64,000 bases of DNA from Watersipora subatra (lineage: Eukaryota > Bryozoa > Gymnolaemata > Cheilostomatida > Watersiporidae): assembly GCF_963576615.1 (NCBI RefSeq), contig NC_088716.1:61660228-61724227 (forward strand). Direction: 5' to 3'. The notes under the pieces are model-generated. The model did no database searches. It saw nothing but the letters and a program-made list of their open reading frames with translations, and was not told where the DNA came from. Position numbers and translations under genes: made by a program. How positions within the stretch are numbered: position 1 is the stretch's first letter; each line of letters opens with the position of its first letter. Of the stretch, positions 23,301-35,800 are shown piece after piece.

Positions 23301-26255
23301 TACATCTTGTCTCTTGTTTGCCGCTCGTCTTCTGCGAGTTCATGCCAATGCGCTTCGAGCTGAGCCTCAACTTTTTCCTCAAGTTGCGACTCCGTTAGGT
23401 GAGTGCCAGGAATCTCTCTCTCAAGTTCCTTTTTTGTGGTGGAGGTTCGCTGAGTATGATTCTTTATGTGCGGTCGATAGTTTTCATACTCTTCCGAGTG
23501 AATACTCAACCCTGCAATACAAAATAAACTGAATTTATGTTTATAGAGCCATAACAAATTTGCATAATATTATCAGCGTTTAATCTTATTATATAAATCT
23601 TGTCTAGACCGTAAAAAGTTAGAAATAGTATGAATACCTAGTGACTGAGACAAAAGGTAAGGATAGGTAGCAAACGGTAAGTAAACAATTTTAAAACTTT
23701 AAACTTTTTGAGCTCTGAAGTTCATGTATCAACTTCAACCATAAAATATCTTGTCCAAACTCTGCTGTGAGATTTAGAATCACCTGTGTGGGGTTGAAAA
23801 GTCGCATCCCGACCACTATTGTAGAACTTTCTAGGAAGTTCCCATGAAACAGGATCCTTATCTGCACCAGAAACTGGATAACCTGGAAAACTATCTTCAG
23901 GGTATTTTGAAATTGTGTCGACTATTTGCTGACGAGTTTTTTTGGGCAGCTTGAGTTCAAAAGCAGTTCGATCATAAAGCAGCTGATCAATCCAAATAGC
24001 CTGACCATGCGGGATATCAGCGCTTTTTCCTGTAGAGAACATAACCACCAACGGTCTGTCCTCCAACTCTGAAAAAAAATACTGCATATCAAAAATCAAA
24101 ACTTGCTCTTCTTTTTCCGTCATACTGACTTTATCGGTGTAACTATTAGAATGAGAATGGAAAATGAAAAGCAGTGCACACCTTTGTCTGTCTCTCTTCC
24201 TTCTTGTCCATCTATTACTGTGCCTGGCTCATACAGATCCCCTCCTTGCTCTGTTGGCGCTAGCACCTTGTCACCCTTCATGACAGAATGTCTCCTTCCA
24301 TCATCCGTTTGCACTATGTCGAAGACAAATGTTTCTTGGTAGCTTGTCTCTAGAAAATCACCTTGAGAGCAGGGCGCAAACTCCACCAGAAATTTGTCAC
24401 CATCGATCTGCAAACAAACATGACTTCTGGTTGCGACATAACTTGCTATTAATAGGCCATTTACAAATGTTTTCAGAGAAGAGACAGTAATTTGTTCAAA
24501 AGAGTAAAAGCTTAGAGATGATTTGAAGACACTGAAGTCTAACTAAACAATATAATATGACAGATTAAATGGTTGAAGTTAATCATAACTGGTACAAAAT
24601 CCTGAAAAACATTGAGTTGCCTCTATTGATTACCTGCGATTTTACAGTTGCTCTATAATATACACCGTCTGTTGTTCTTCTTGCAAGCACTGGCCTATCT
24701 ATAAGCAAAGCTCCTGCTGCTGGAGAAACATGCATGCTTGACAGAGCACCATCTAGATCATCTGACAGCTTTAACCATGATCTGTCAAAACAAACAAACA
24801 TTTTGCAACAAGAACATCTGAAAGGGTTAGATAGAAAATTTAAGTTTTAATCTGCCTTAATTTTTTACACAGTTTCACAGCATTTTTGTAGTTACCTCGC
24901 AGTTCTATACCGTGCCCACAAATATGGTTGGTACCACTGAGCCCAGGCTTGGTTGAAGTATGGCACCTTCAAAACTTTTCCCTCATCGTCAGTGTAAACT
25001 CTGGGTGGAGCGATAAAATTGTATGGATGTGGGTATAGGACTCCAGGATGAGGACCTCTAATGGTAGTAAAAGGTACTGGCCCAGTTGGTATATATGGCG
25101 TGCCATATGGGTAGGCAACTCCAGAAGGGGTAACACCCTGCACTATTGTTATCGGTGAAGGATGCTCTAAAGTTGATGTAACGCTACACTGCTTTTGGTT
25201 GCCTGAATAGATTTGCTTATTCACAGTACGTATAACGCCGGTTCCATTGTGGGATGCTTTATAAACTGGAGTTATCCTTTCAATAGAGCCATGATTGGTT
25301 ACAGTAACAATCATAAAAGATCCGTATGTATCAGTAGCCAAGTCTTGCAGAAAGTTAGTTGCTGATTTGTCAACTGTTGCACCTGTTAGATAAATACAAT
25401 GACACGGGCGACCTCGGCAGACATATGCTACTCGATCCAAGATACCATTTGGGTTAGAGTCTGGGAGGCCGTCGGTAACAAGATATACAGCCTCACATTC
25501 GTCATTATTGTAGGCTGCTAACAGCGCTGATTCAGTGTTTGTACCAGTTTTAGCCTCAAGATTATTTATCCAATCTGATGCAACTGTTACAGTTTCGGGC
25601 AAACATTGAACCATTTCATCAGACCACTGTGTCACAACTGTGTTGAACTCTACCATATTGAATTTGCATCCTCCTGAAAATCAAACGTGTGACATTTAAA
25701 TGATATAGGTTAATACGTACTGTGCATCATAGCTCTAAAATAATAGTTTTTAGAAAAAAGAGTATCGAAAAAAGCAGCAAAGACTTTTTTTAGCAATGGC
25801 ACAAATATGAACTCAAGTTTGTATCGATGGTTGTAAAGTACTTCTTCGAAAATGGTAATATGCTAATGCAAAACAAAACTTACTGCTAAATTAATTTAGA
25901 AAAAATATTTAATTATGCAAAAAATGGCATCTAAAACATAATTCATCGTTATAATACAAGCTTTTTTAAACTATTTATAACATTTATTTTAGCACTAAAT
26001 AAATTAACAAGTACTCATTGTGTACAAGGATTACAATGAACCAAAAGTATAACAAGGCTGACAAAAATATACCAAATTACTAATAAAACAAGGAGTTTAA
26101 TTCTCACCTCTGAATGCCATTTTGTGAAGAAATTCTTTAAGATGCTCTTTGACTATTGCTAGCCGTGAGTACATGCTGCCAGATGTATCAAGAAGAAAGA
26201 TAACATTTTTCTCTGACACATCATCAAAGAGTGTAGGTTTAGTAATGCTTGACAT
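20202..26255 (-). CDS. VWA domain plus DUF4537-like protein with SR-rich C-terminal half (10 exons, complete)
   Basis: Coding exons in transcript order: 26108-26255, 24896-25673, 24634-24781, 24182-24407, 23784-24068, 23304-23511, 22231-23036, 21513-21796, 20574-20801, 20202-20309. All junctions are GT-AG and phases match, giving about 1072 residues. Seen: an N-terminal VWA fold with MIDAS DTSGS (residues 23-27) and YLVTDGLPDS; then VLARRTTDGVYYRATVKSQ and a second VLAP segment, which I read as a DUF4537/Tudor-like region; a charged coiled coil (about 560-665); an SR-rich stretch (about 680-770); KPQWKYWKADPIPD; and a basic C-terminus. From memory, VWA3B and C11orf16 are the vertebrate proteins with this C-terminal domain, so this is a related protein rather than a certain ortholog. 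No signal peptide, so presumably intracellular. Biochemical function unknown to me. Confidence 0.87.
20574..20801 (-). CDS. VWA gene exon 9
   Basis: It encodes a glutamine- and arginine-rich helix (LNSAKLQQQLYQEKRSA) ending at a strong GTAAGT donor in phase 0. Confidence 0.82.
21010..21200. repeat. Degenerate purine-rich repeat
   Basis: Irregular units such as GGATTAAGAAGTGG and AGAGGTATGA in the VWA gene intron 8. Confidence 0.65.
21513..21796 (-). CDS. VWA gene exon 8
   Basis: The acceptor TTTATTTCTAG is followed by LEWGSSQFQKVVPNGRSN. It is basic and serine-rich with no recognised domain. Donor GTATTC, phase 0. Confidence 0.82.
22231..23036 (-). CDS. VWA gene exon 7 (coiled coil, SR-rich region)
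   Basis: It starts with an E/K/R-rich helix, then RSRSRSLSTERAP and SPRSPRGRARSLSPNRS, and ends with KPQWKYWKADPIPDVMDPPF. Donor GTATGT, phase 1. Confidence 0.9.
23304..23511 (-). CDS. VWA gene exon 6 (coiled coil)
   Basis: Highly charged, glutamate- and glutamine-rich helix (ESQLEEKVEAQLEAHWHEL) predicted as a coiled coil. GTAAGC donor, phase 2. Confidence 0.87.
23784..24068 (-). CDS. VWA gene exon 5
   Basis: Acceptor after TTTTTTTTCAG. It encodes RPLVVMFSTGKSADIPHGQA, then a segment with tryptophan and proline motifs. Donor GTGATT, phase 1. Confidence 0.88.
24182..24407 (-). CDS. VWA gene exon 4
   Basis: It encodes IDGDKFLVEFAPC and GDKVLAPTEQGGDLYEPGTV, continuing the Tudor-like repeats. 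Donor GTGTGC, phase 1. Confidence 0.88.
24634..24781 (-). CDS. VWA gene exon 3 (DUF4537-like)
   Basis: It encodes SWLKLSDDLDGALS then LIDRPVLARRTTDGVYYRAT, a Tudor-like beta-barrel pattern. Phase 2 to 0; donor GTAATC. Confidence 0.88.
24896..25673 (-). CDS. VWA gene exon 2 (rest of VWA domain and linker)
   Basis: The acceptor TTTTCAG is followed by GCKFNMVEFNT. It contains the MIDAS threonine region TGTNTESALLAA and YLVTDGLPDSNP, then a proline- and tyrosine-rich linker. GTAACT donor, phase 2. Confidence 0.92.
26108..26255 (-). CDS. VWA gene exon 1 (start codon, MIDAS)
   Basis: It starts ATG at 26255 (MSSITKPTLFDD) and carries NVIFLLDTSGSMYSRL, the first metal-binding motif of a VWA domain. 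It ends at GTGAGA in phase 1. Confidence 0.88.
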
Positions 26256-26771
26256 TGTATTTTAGCTTTATGCTTACGTCTACAAAAAGCAACAAGCCGT
26301 GAACCTTTATTGGAAGCTTCATAAAAACAAAAGGTAGTGATGTTTTAGTTGAAAGCATAAATGCTGAATCATTAGCTTTACTTCTAATAGTTAAATAGCG
26401 TGTGCCAAAAATACATACCTTCTATTTGAAAAATGTTTTATTAGTGCGTTTTTTGCACTGGCACGAGTGAAATACACCTTAAATAGAAAAAGGTCATATC
26501 GAAAATAGGGAACTGAAATACAGAAAAACGATAGACGATGATGGCTAACGTCAACGAATAGCATTCATGTTTATTCGTAACCAGGCGACAAGTTGTGCAT
26601 TCGCAGTAGCAACTTTATTCGAAGTTAATTGAGAAAGGAGCAATTGATTCGCTAAAACGGCTCTTTGCGGAAGGAGGCTAAATACCCAGCCTCCTACGGT
26701 TTCTAATCTTCATTTCATTGTAAAGGAGCTGTCATTTCTTTTACCGCCTTTACTGAGTCTTTCACAACACA
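26256..26771. promoter_or_regulatory. Shared upstream region of two divergent genes (candidate bidirectional promoter)
   Basis: Only 516 bp separate the start codons of the VWA gene (minus) and ZMPSTE24 (plus), so both promoters and 5' UTRs must lie here unless there are upstream non-coding exons. GTAACCAGGCGAC (26577-26589) resembles an RFX X-box (half-sites GTAACC and GGCGAC). No TATA box is obvious near either start. Confidence 0.55.
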
Positions 26772-26876
26772 ATGAAGCCTGGGCTCGTGGAGTTAGAGGA
26801 TAATTATATTTTATTTGCAGTACTTTTATTCATATGGCTTGTTTTTATATGGGAAAACTACATTACTCTTCGTCAG
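26772..26876 (+). CDS. ZMPSTE24: ZMPSTE24 exon 1 (start, TM1)
   Basis: The ATG in CACAATGA context starts [14 protein letters not shown]1 and ENYITLRQ follow, matching the human N-terminus, which is slightly longer. Donor GTTTGT, phase 0. Confidence 0.9.
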
Positions 26877-29800
26877 GTTTGTAAACTAGACCTATGTGCT
26901 TCAGTCGCAAGTTTATACGAAAAAACGAAAAAAATCAAGTCATCGGATAACTTAAACAAATACAGTAGCTGTATTTTAATCTGCACGTATATGTTGTTAC
27001 TGTTTGTAAATATTAATGTATACTGACTAGGACTTTGTACAAAAAGGGATGTTTACCACACCTTATTGATGTAAAAAGTAGCATGCAAGTTTGAGATAAA
27101 ACCGCGCGAGCTTAATTATCATCATTTTATGCATATTAATATTGTTGGTGGTGCACATTGACTAGACCTGTGAGTAAATGTTAAGTTTTTGCTGGTTAGC
27201 AAAACTAGTAGAACAGCGCCGCCATTTGCCGTGTGCGAAGTCCAATTGTATGGCGCCTTACAGTGCCTCGCGTTGCGTGTTCGCAACTCGAGTTGTACAA
27301 CTCGAGTTGCCGAGTTGTACAACTCGAGTTGCCGAGTTGTACAACTCGGCCTGGGTTTTTGATGAACTCGAGTTGTGTTATGCAAAACTAACACGGGTTT
27401 GTAAAAAAACAAAGTGAGTAATCAGGGTGTCTCATTTACAGAAATTTAATAATAATAATTTAAATATATATATACAGTCAAACATGGATAACTCGAACTT
27501 CAAGGGACCGAGCAAAAGTGTTCGAATTATCAGAGCGTTCAAGTTATCAGAGCACTGTCACAAGTCCATATATTTACTTATTTATTAGTAGATACATGTA
27601 CATATACAAACTATAATATAAATCAAAAGCACAAATGGCTTGTTCCAAATTAAATGCTTCTAATGTAAAGTTTAAAACGTTTTTATGAAAAAGTATAAAG
27701 ATTTTTCTATCACTTGAGATTGGTTTGTTGTTTGAGGTGATGTTATTGCCAGGACGTTTTTCAGATTGACATTGGCAAAACTTGATCGTTGTTGAAATGC
27801 TCAAAAGAAAAGACATTTTTTTCTTTTGGGGTTTTACCCACGATCAATTTTGCCGTTTTTTCTTGAAGTTTATGCAAAGATTATCTTACTTTACCTGGGA
27901 TTCGTTAAGAGCAACACTCCAAGGCAGTTCAATTAGAAGTTTTACGAGGTTTTACGTACATTCTATGTCACTCACGTTTTTTTAATAGATACTTATTGAA
28001 TGTACACACGTATTCTGTGTTTAGGTCAAACGATGAATAGTTTTTTTTAGCTCAGACAACGTTAAAGTTTAATTACAACAATTTTTAAGACGTTTTAAAC
28101 ATTCAACATTCCGACGTTGATTCAACACGGAATCAACGTCGGAAAACTATTCATCACGGGCTAGCCGGGTCACGCACTCAAGGATTTTCGCCACGCACAT
28201 ACAAAACAAAAACAACATGCGATTTTTGTTTTGTATGTGCGTGGCGAAAATCCTTGCGCGCGTGACCCGGCTAGCCCGTGCTACTCATCGTATAGCAGTA
28301 TAAATCAATTTTCACCAAACCTTTAGAAAAGTCGTTGACAAAAATATTTTGCCGATGGTGGTAATAACGACGATTATGAATTACGAAAAGATGAAGTTTA
28401 CCTCTATGGCTTTGAATAAAGTGATTTTCTAAAGCGATAACAACCGTTTCGGTAGCCGTTGAGCAAAAAAACAGTTCGAATTAACAGTGTTGAGTTCGAG
28501 TTATCTATAGCAATTTATCATTACGTGGGAACGGACCAAAGGAAATGTTCGAATTAACCATGTGTTCGAGCTATCCGTGGACGAGTTATCCATGTTTGAC
28601 TGTATATATACACATTTAAATTATAAATATTAGCGATATTTGATCATATTTATTTCTATAAATATAACGAGACAAAAACAATGTAATGTATAATGTAATG
28701 TAGAATGTAAGAAGCAAACTAAAAAACAATCCATGTGAGAGCTGGGCCACTTCTTTTTCAAATGAAAAAGAGTTATCTCTCTAGAATCTGACAAGAAACT
28801 GAATGAACACCGAAAATGAACATAGAAATTATTTCAACGGCGTTTACTGATGCACCAAAATAAATTCCATATATAAAATATAGCTAGAGAAAATGAAATG
28901 ATGAGATGTTCTCAAGCCGAGTTGTTGAACTCGAGTTGCCGTTGAAAGAACTCATCCTGGATTTTTGATGAACTCGAGTTGTGTAACTAGAGTTATATTT
29001 ACCTAGAAATTTCACTGTCATACAGCCCACGACCAAAGTGATATTGGAAAAAAAGAAAGGGTACTGATGGTTGAGAAATGCAATATTAGCAGTCAAATAG
29101 GATAACTGCAATGGTAGCTGTAATGTACTGGGTGTTATTATATACAACAAATAGCAATAATGAAAGGAAAAGATTATATGTTCATATCTCTCCTCCTGCA
29201 AAAAAAGAAATGCAATGTTGGCCAATATTAGAAGTAAAATGCACTGATATTATTAGAATAACCAATATTATTTATATAGTAATAATAAAAAACCAGTGCA
29301 CAATTTTGTTTACATTTCAAAACGGCATAGCTAACAATATCACGAAGTTGTGATATTTATATAGATTTTTAGAAAATTTGTACTACGTAGTCATTGTCCT
29401 GTAGTCATCCAAACTTATAATTAATTATTGCAATAATCTCATTAGAACCGTTAGAAAAAATATCATCGTCATGCCTTTACTTACACTGCGTTAGATTTGT
29501 AGAAAGTCTGTACTACGTAGTCATTGTTCTGTAGTCATCCAAACTTATAATTAATTATTGTAATAATCTCATAAGAAATGTTAAAAAATATCATCGTCAT
29601 TTGCTTTACTTATACTGCGTTGGACATCAGTTAGAATGGGAAAGTATTCAAATGTGTCGGCAAATGAAAATGAAAAAATTGAAATCGGCAAAAATGAAAC
29701 GATTTCTGTACTCCTATGTTAATTGCCAAAACCTTCGGCAATTCGACAATGCTATAGACTGGTGGAAAGTGCACGTTATTTTTTCGTGAAATGCGCAAGA

Positions 29801-32800
29801 CTTCATCATTCTATTATCTGTCCCTCGGCGTTTCAATTTTCGGTCTCAACTTTTATTAAACCAAGCTTTTCAGGTGTTTTGTGGCGATTTTCGTTGAAAT
29901 TAATCTGTCTATTTGTGTCTAATCCGATCAGATGGGTAAGTTTTAAGATAATACCGACGGTTTACAAAGACTTGGTAAAATATTTAAATAGGTTTAAATG
30001 TGTTTTGTATCGTTATTATACTTTAACGACTTTACATAACCATGCTTAAACTTGTTGATGAAATTTCTTGACGAAGGTTCGTCTCATTGTTGATGAATAA
30101 TTTTCGTAAGTTGTGTGCACATGCATTTATCATAAAAACTCCCACACTTCGCTCCGCTTGTTTGGTCATGGGAAAATTCGTGTTGGTAAATATAACTCGA
30201 GTTGTACAACTCGAGTTTTAAACTCGGCACACTATAATTCGCCATTAGCTCTAGTTTTACAGTACATACATACATAGTTTAATTTCTATTAGCTAATGGG
30301 TGCCTATTGATGTACCATTGTTAATATAACCAGATTTAGGGTTATGCTACCGTAATACCAATATATTGCACCTTTTACAAAGTCACGTTGCGTGTTCACA
30401 ACTCGAGTTGTGAACACGCAACGCGAGGCACTGTAAGGCGCCATACAATTGTCCAAGCATATTCAATAACAGATCAAGCTGATGCAACACAGCGGGCTTA
30501 TCGCTTCACAATAATTACCAATTATTACACGCGTAATATCTCATTGAATGTCACATGCTTTTAGCTATAGTAACCAATGCATGGGCTAGTCTAGTGCTGC
30601 ACTCAAGGATTTTTGCCACACCCACCAACCCCCACACACACAAAACACACAACACAAACAACAGGGTAGACTCACTAATCGCGGTCTTCTGCATGAATAT
30701 TAAAAAATACCAACAGATGTCAACTTTATTGGCCAACACAACCTAGTAACGGATGAGCAACCTATTAATGTATCCGAATACCTCATAAAAAATAGGCCAA
30801 CCAAGTTACATAATTGTTAATACCCATTTCTTCTCTGGAAATATACCTGCCCGTGATTTTTGGCCAAGAACAACCACCGTTCATCATACACCAAAATGTC
30901 TCTCATGAGTTCCGGAGGTAGTCCGTAATCTGGCATTATCGGGTGGGTCCAATGCCCTAGTACCGAAACTTAAACTATTTTTAAGCCAATCAAATTCAAC
31001 TGCAGTCAAAACATTAAAGTTAGCGGTAAATTCAAGCAGGCCATGATTTGTAGCAGGCCAAATTTGATTGGCTTAAAAATAGTTTTAAGTTTCGGTACGG
31101 GAGCAATGGACCTACCCGATAATGCCAGATAATGGACTACCTCCGGAACCCGTGAGAGACAATTGGGTTTATGATGGACCCTGGTTATTCTTGGCCAAAA
31201 ATCGCGGGCAGGTATATTTCTAGAGAAAAAATGGGTATTAACCATAATGTAACTTGGTTGGTCTATTTTATATGAAGTATTCGGATACACTATTAGGTTG
31301 CTCATCCATTAGTAGGTTGTGTTTGGCCGATAGAATTGATATATGTTGGTATTTTTTAATATTCATGCGGAAGACCGCGATTAGTGAGTCTACCCTGTTG
31401 TTTGTGTTTTGTGTATGGGGGGGGGGGTGGGTTGGTGGGTGTGGTGAAAATCCTTGAGTGCAGGACTAGGCTAGCCCATGAACCAATGTAGGTATGTAAG
31501 TTATGGTCACACCATAGCACAACCAAAGATTACACAATTCGGTGTATAGTTGCAATTAGGCTTACCCCGCCGATTTGTCTCAGGTTCATAGATATGAAAA
31601 TATAGATTCTTTTACAAAATGTATTTTAATAGGTCATTGTGGAGGTCTATTGCTTTTTCTTTTCATGTGAAAATATTTTATAGACAAAAAATGAAACCTC
31701 ATGACAATACGTGTTGGTAAATATAGTGTAGGGCGTACTGTATTTCATGCATAAAACAATCAAATATGATGATGATGCCTGACCTTATCTGTTTCTTAGC
31801 AACGAACTTCTTATTTGTTTACTTAGCGGCAGATATACATGAATGCGATACAAGTGCCTGCCGAAGTAAACACCATCATGGATCAAGAAACATATGGCAA
31901 AGCTAGGATCTACCAATTGGATAAAACCAACTTTGGTCTTATTAAAGGTGTAGTCAGCGAAGTGGAGTCAGCGGTGAGGATATTATTATAGTCAACAGGG
32001 TTATAATTATTTGAATAGAGTCATACTTTGACATACAAGCTTAATGCGTTCAGGACAGCTTGTCTGTCAATTTACTCATGTCTCAAGGCACTTTTTCCTA
32101 TATAAAATAACTAAATATAGATTAATCCGTTGCTATACTATGAAAAAACAAAACAGGATATTACGATGAAAAAATGTGTTTCATAATGTATGTTGTAATT
32201 CAGTACCTTCGCTAACAAAGTGGCAAATACCCATTTAGTTGTTGAAATCTGAAATAAAATGTAACATTTCTATGTATAGTGCACCCTCAGGATACGATTT
32301 TATCCATTCTAGGGTTGGCATCATATAATGAAAGAATCATGGGGGACAAGAAACCATAGTAATTATATAATGCAAACATCCCCTGTTAAAAATCATCCAA
32401 GTTTTATATAAATATTGTACATACTAAGAATTAGTAACAAAATAGTATGTTAACCTTAGTAATTATAGTTACCTACAGTACCTTTAGTGTATTTATTAGT
32501 TATGATCTGCATTAAAATGTAACATTGCTATGTGCAGTATATACTGTAGAGAGTTCTTACCTTCAAGATAGATGTACGTATAACATAAAATTCGAATTCA
32601 CTTTAAATAAGTTTAGCTTACTAAACACACACTTAAAGGTTGACTTGCAACAAAATTCACATTACAGTTATTTGATATCAAAAGATTCACTTTGTCTTAC
32701 TCTGCTGTGTTGTAGGTGCAAAATATGTGGAAATGTGATTACAAGCTCTTAAAAGCTTAAAAACGAACAGTTAATCGCTGCCATCACGAAACTGCCGTAG

Positions 32801-35800
32801 ATTAGAATCTCTTTCCAAAACGGCTCAAATGGGACGTAGTTGTACAAGATGGCTTCTGTCTACATTTTCACGCAACCTCATTCGTCGAAATATTTTCACA
32901 CATATACTACACGCATTCAATAAAACCATGTCTATTGTCCTTACGCGTCTGTTTTATCGTCATCATAATGCTGTCACTTTTAGCAGTGATATCCTATAAC
33001 TTACCGTAAAAATTCGTTTAATTTTTTAACCTTAGCTCGAAGGAGTGCATATCATCTTCTGATAAACATGACGAGCCTGTTGGTCACCTGTGATTGTCGA
33101 AAAATGCTGCAGAAATTATTCGCGCTGTTTGGCAGGAAGTATGGGTCACATAATCAGATTACGATTAAACCAAGCCGAAACAAGACTGTCAACTAGCGAG
33201 CGTCTATATTTGGTAAGGGCTCTTCGGTAAAACCCAAAGTTTTATATTGAGCCTTTTATTGGCCTTTCAATTTACGTGAGTACATCACGTGACGAAACAA
33301 TAATCAAATGTAATTACTACATCAGAGAAATGGACTGATTTCAATCTACGGCGGTTTAGTGATAGCAGCGATTAACTGTTCGCATTTAAGCTTTTAAGAG
33401 CTTGTAATCACATTTCCACATATTTTGCACCTACAACACAGCAGAGTAAGACAAAGTGAATCTTTTGATATCAAATAACTGTAATGTGAATTTTGTTGCA
33501 AGTCAACCTTTAAAGCTAAGTTTCAGTATGTATTTTTAACTATTTTACTGAATTTCAACTTTTTATCACTAAAGTCTTATCACCGCTTAGTTTCTAGTTT
33601 CGGTTTTAATATAATTTTAGCCGATCTCGTTAACACCTTTTTCAACCTAATACGGCAAGAAAGCTCGAAGAATTCTGTTTTCGTAATCAAGTAGATTTTT
33701 GTTAGCAGGTTAAGGTAAGTTGTCTGACTACTAACCTTCTGTTTGCAGGGATCACAACTCCGACTTTGCTACTGGTTTTAAGAGGAAAATGTTACCGTTT
33801 TACAAATGGTAATTGCTGAACTGAGAGAAATCGGTCATCGTGTCTCTTTCAGGTGTTGTGAATATGTTTTCGGCGAACAGCATTTTGATGTCTTTGTTAT
33901 TTTGACGTACGTAATAAGCACACCGACTGCCTATGGTGAAGGGAAAAAATCATCATGTTCTACTTCGTGTGGTGAAAAAATCGTCCATCAGGGTAATTGC
34001 ATCTTGAGGGTGCACTGTACATCAGTGTAAGTTTTCATCTTTGAGATAGACTTAGATTCTAATGGCTGTTTGAGAGAAACTTGACAACAACTTGCTTGGT
34101 ACACTAAACTTTTGTGACTACATAACAGAAACTTTGAATTTACCTTAAATGAATTTATCTTACTAAACATACATTTAAAGCTACATTTTAATCTTTTACT
34201 AAACATTGATTTTGTTGTCTGCATTTTTTATTATCTGTTTTCGGTTTGGCGCATTTTGCCTTTTCACTATAACTTTTAGCCAAAAATTTTTTAATTTTTT
34301 GCAAACTGGTTTGAGAAGAAAGACCAAGCGATGCTGTTCTCAAAAGTGGCCATCCGCATACTTGGCCATATAGTGGCCATCAACAGCTGGCTCTTATTTC
34401 AAATATTACTGATATCTCAAGAAAATAACTTGCTCGGATCTCCATTTTGTCAGATGTTGGGGCACTCGTACTTTGAGGTATCATGTGTTATAAAGCCAGC
34501 TTGTTGACACTATTCGCTTGCTAGTAGAACACCTGTCACTAAAAGTTTGAAGTTGAAGTTAGCTTCAAGTCATCTATTGCTAGCAGCGGTGCAGTGATTG
34601 TACTTGATATATAGATGTAGCGTAACTGCGGAATTTAAATACCAATTACTATTAAGGTACATAGATGCTAGTCGATAGAGACCTGTTAGTAATATAATGG
34701 GTATATTGTAGGTTATACTACTTTTGGGAGGTCTTCCATACTTATGGGGTGTCTCTGGTCGGCTGCTGGACTATTACGGCTACAATTCTGCAGACTATGA
34801 GGTAAGCCTGGTATTTTAGTATCCCCGTTCTCCTTTTCATGATGTTTATGTTTAACATCTTCTGCGGTAAACTTTTATCACACAGTTGGTTGACACACTA
34901 TTTTTGCTAGGATACTAGACAGAGTCTCTGTAGCCTAAACATGCAGATTTAAGATCCAGTCCCTAAGTATTCATGAGAGTTCATAAAAATCAAATGTATG
35001 TTACTCCAAGTGTTGGTTTGAACAGCAAATTTTTATTCTGAAAATTTATTATTATTTTATTTATTTATTAATTTTTATTATTGAAAATGAAGCTACCGAT
35101 AGTTTTTGTAGCCGATACAGCTTTTCTGCTTCCGTTAAAGAATTTTGGCTAAAAAGTTGTTGCTGACTTCTGCTGGGAATAAGCTGTTGCTGACTTCTGC
35201 TGGGAATAAGTTGTTGCTGACTTCTGCTGGGAATAAGCTGTTGCTGACTTCTGCTGGGAATAAGCTGTTGCTGACTTCTGCTGGGAATAAGTTGTTGCTG
35301 ACTTCTGCTGGGAATAAGTTGTTGCTGACTTCTGCTGGGAATAAGTTGTTGCTGACTTCTGCTGGGAATAAGTTGTTGCTGACTTCTGCTGGGAATAAGC
35401 TGTTGCTGACTTCTGCTGGTAATAAGCTGTTGCTGACTTCTGCTGGGAATAAGTTGTTGCTGACTTCTGCTGGGAATAAGTTGTTGCTGACTTCTGCTGG
35501 GAATAAGTTGTTGCTGACTTCTGCTGGGAATAAGTTGTTGCTGACTTCTGCTGGGAATAAGCTGTTGCTGACTTCTGCTGGGAATAAGTTGTTGCTGACT
35601 TCTGCTGGGAATAAGCTGTTGCTGACTTCTGCTGGGAATAAGTTGTTGCTGACTTCTGCTGGGAATAAGCTGTTGCTGACTTCTGCTGGGAATAAGCTGT
35701 TGCTGACTTCTGCTGGGAATAAGTTGTTGCTGACTTCTGCTGGGAATAAGTTGTTGCTGACTTCTGCTGGGAATAAGTTGTTGCTGACTTCTGCTGGGAA

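Noticed and set aside
27574..27816. 80-codon minus-strand frame present in both TA-flanked copies (also 47139-47381)
   Set aside because: It is shared only because the copies are nearly identical. It lacks transposase catalytic motifs or a DNA-binding domain pattern.
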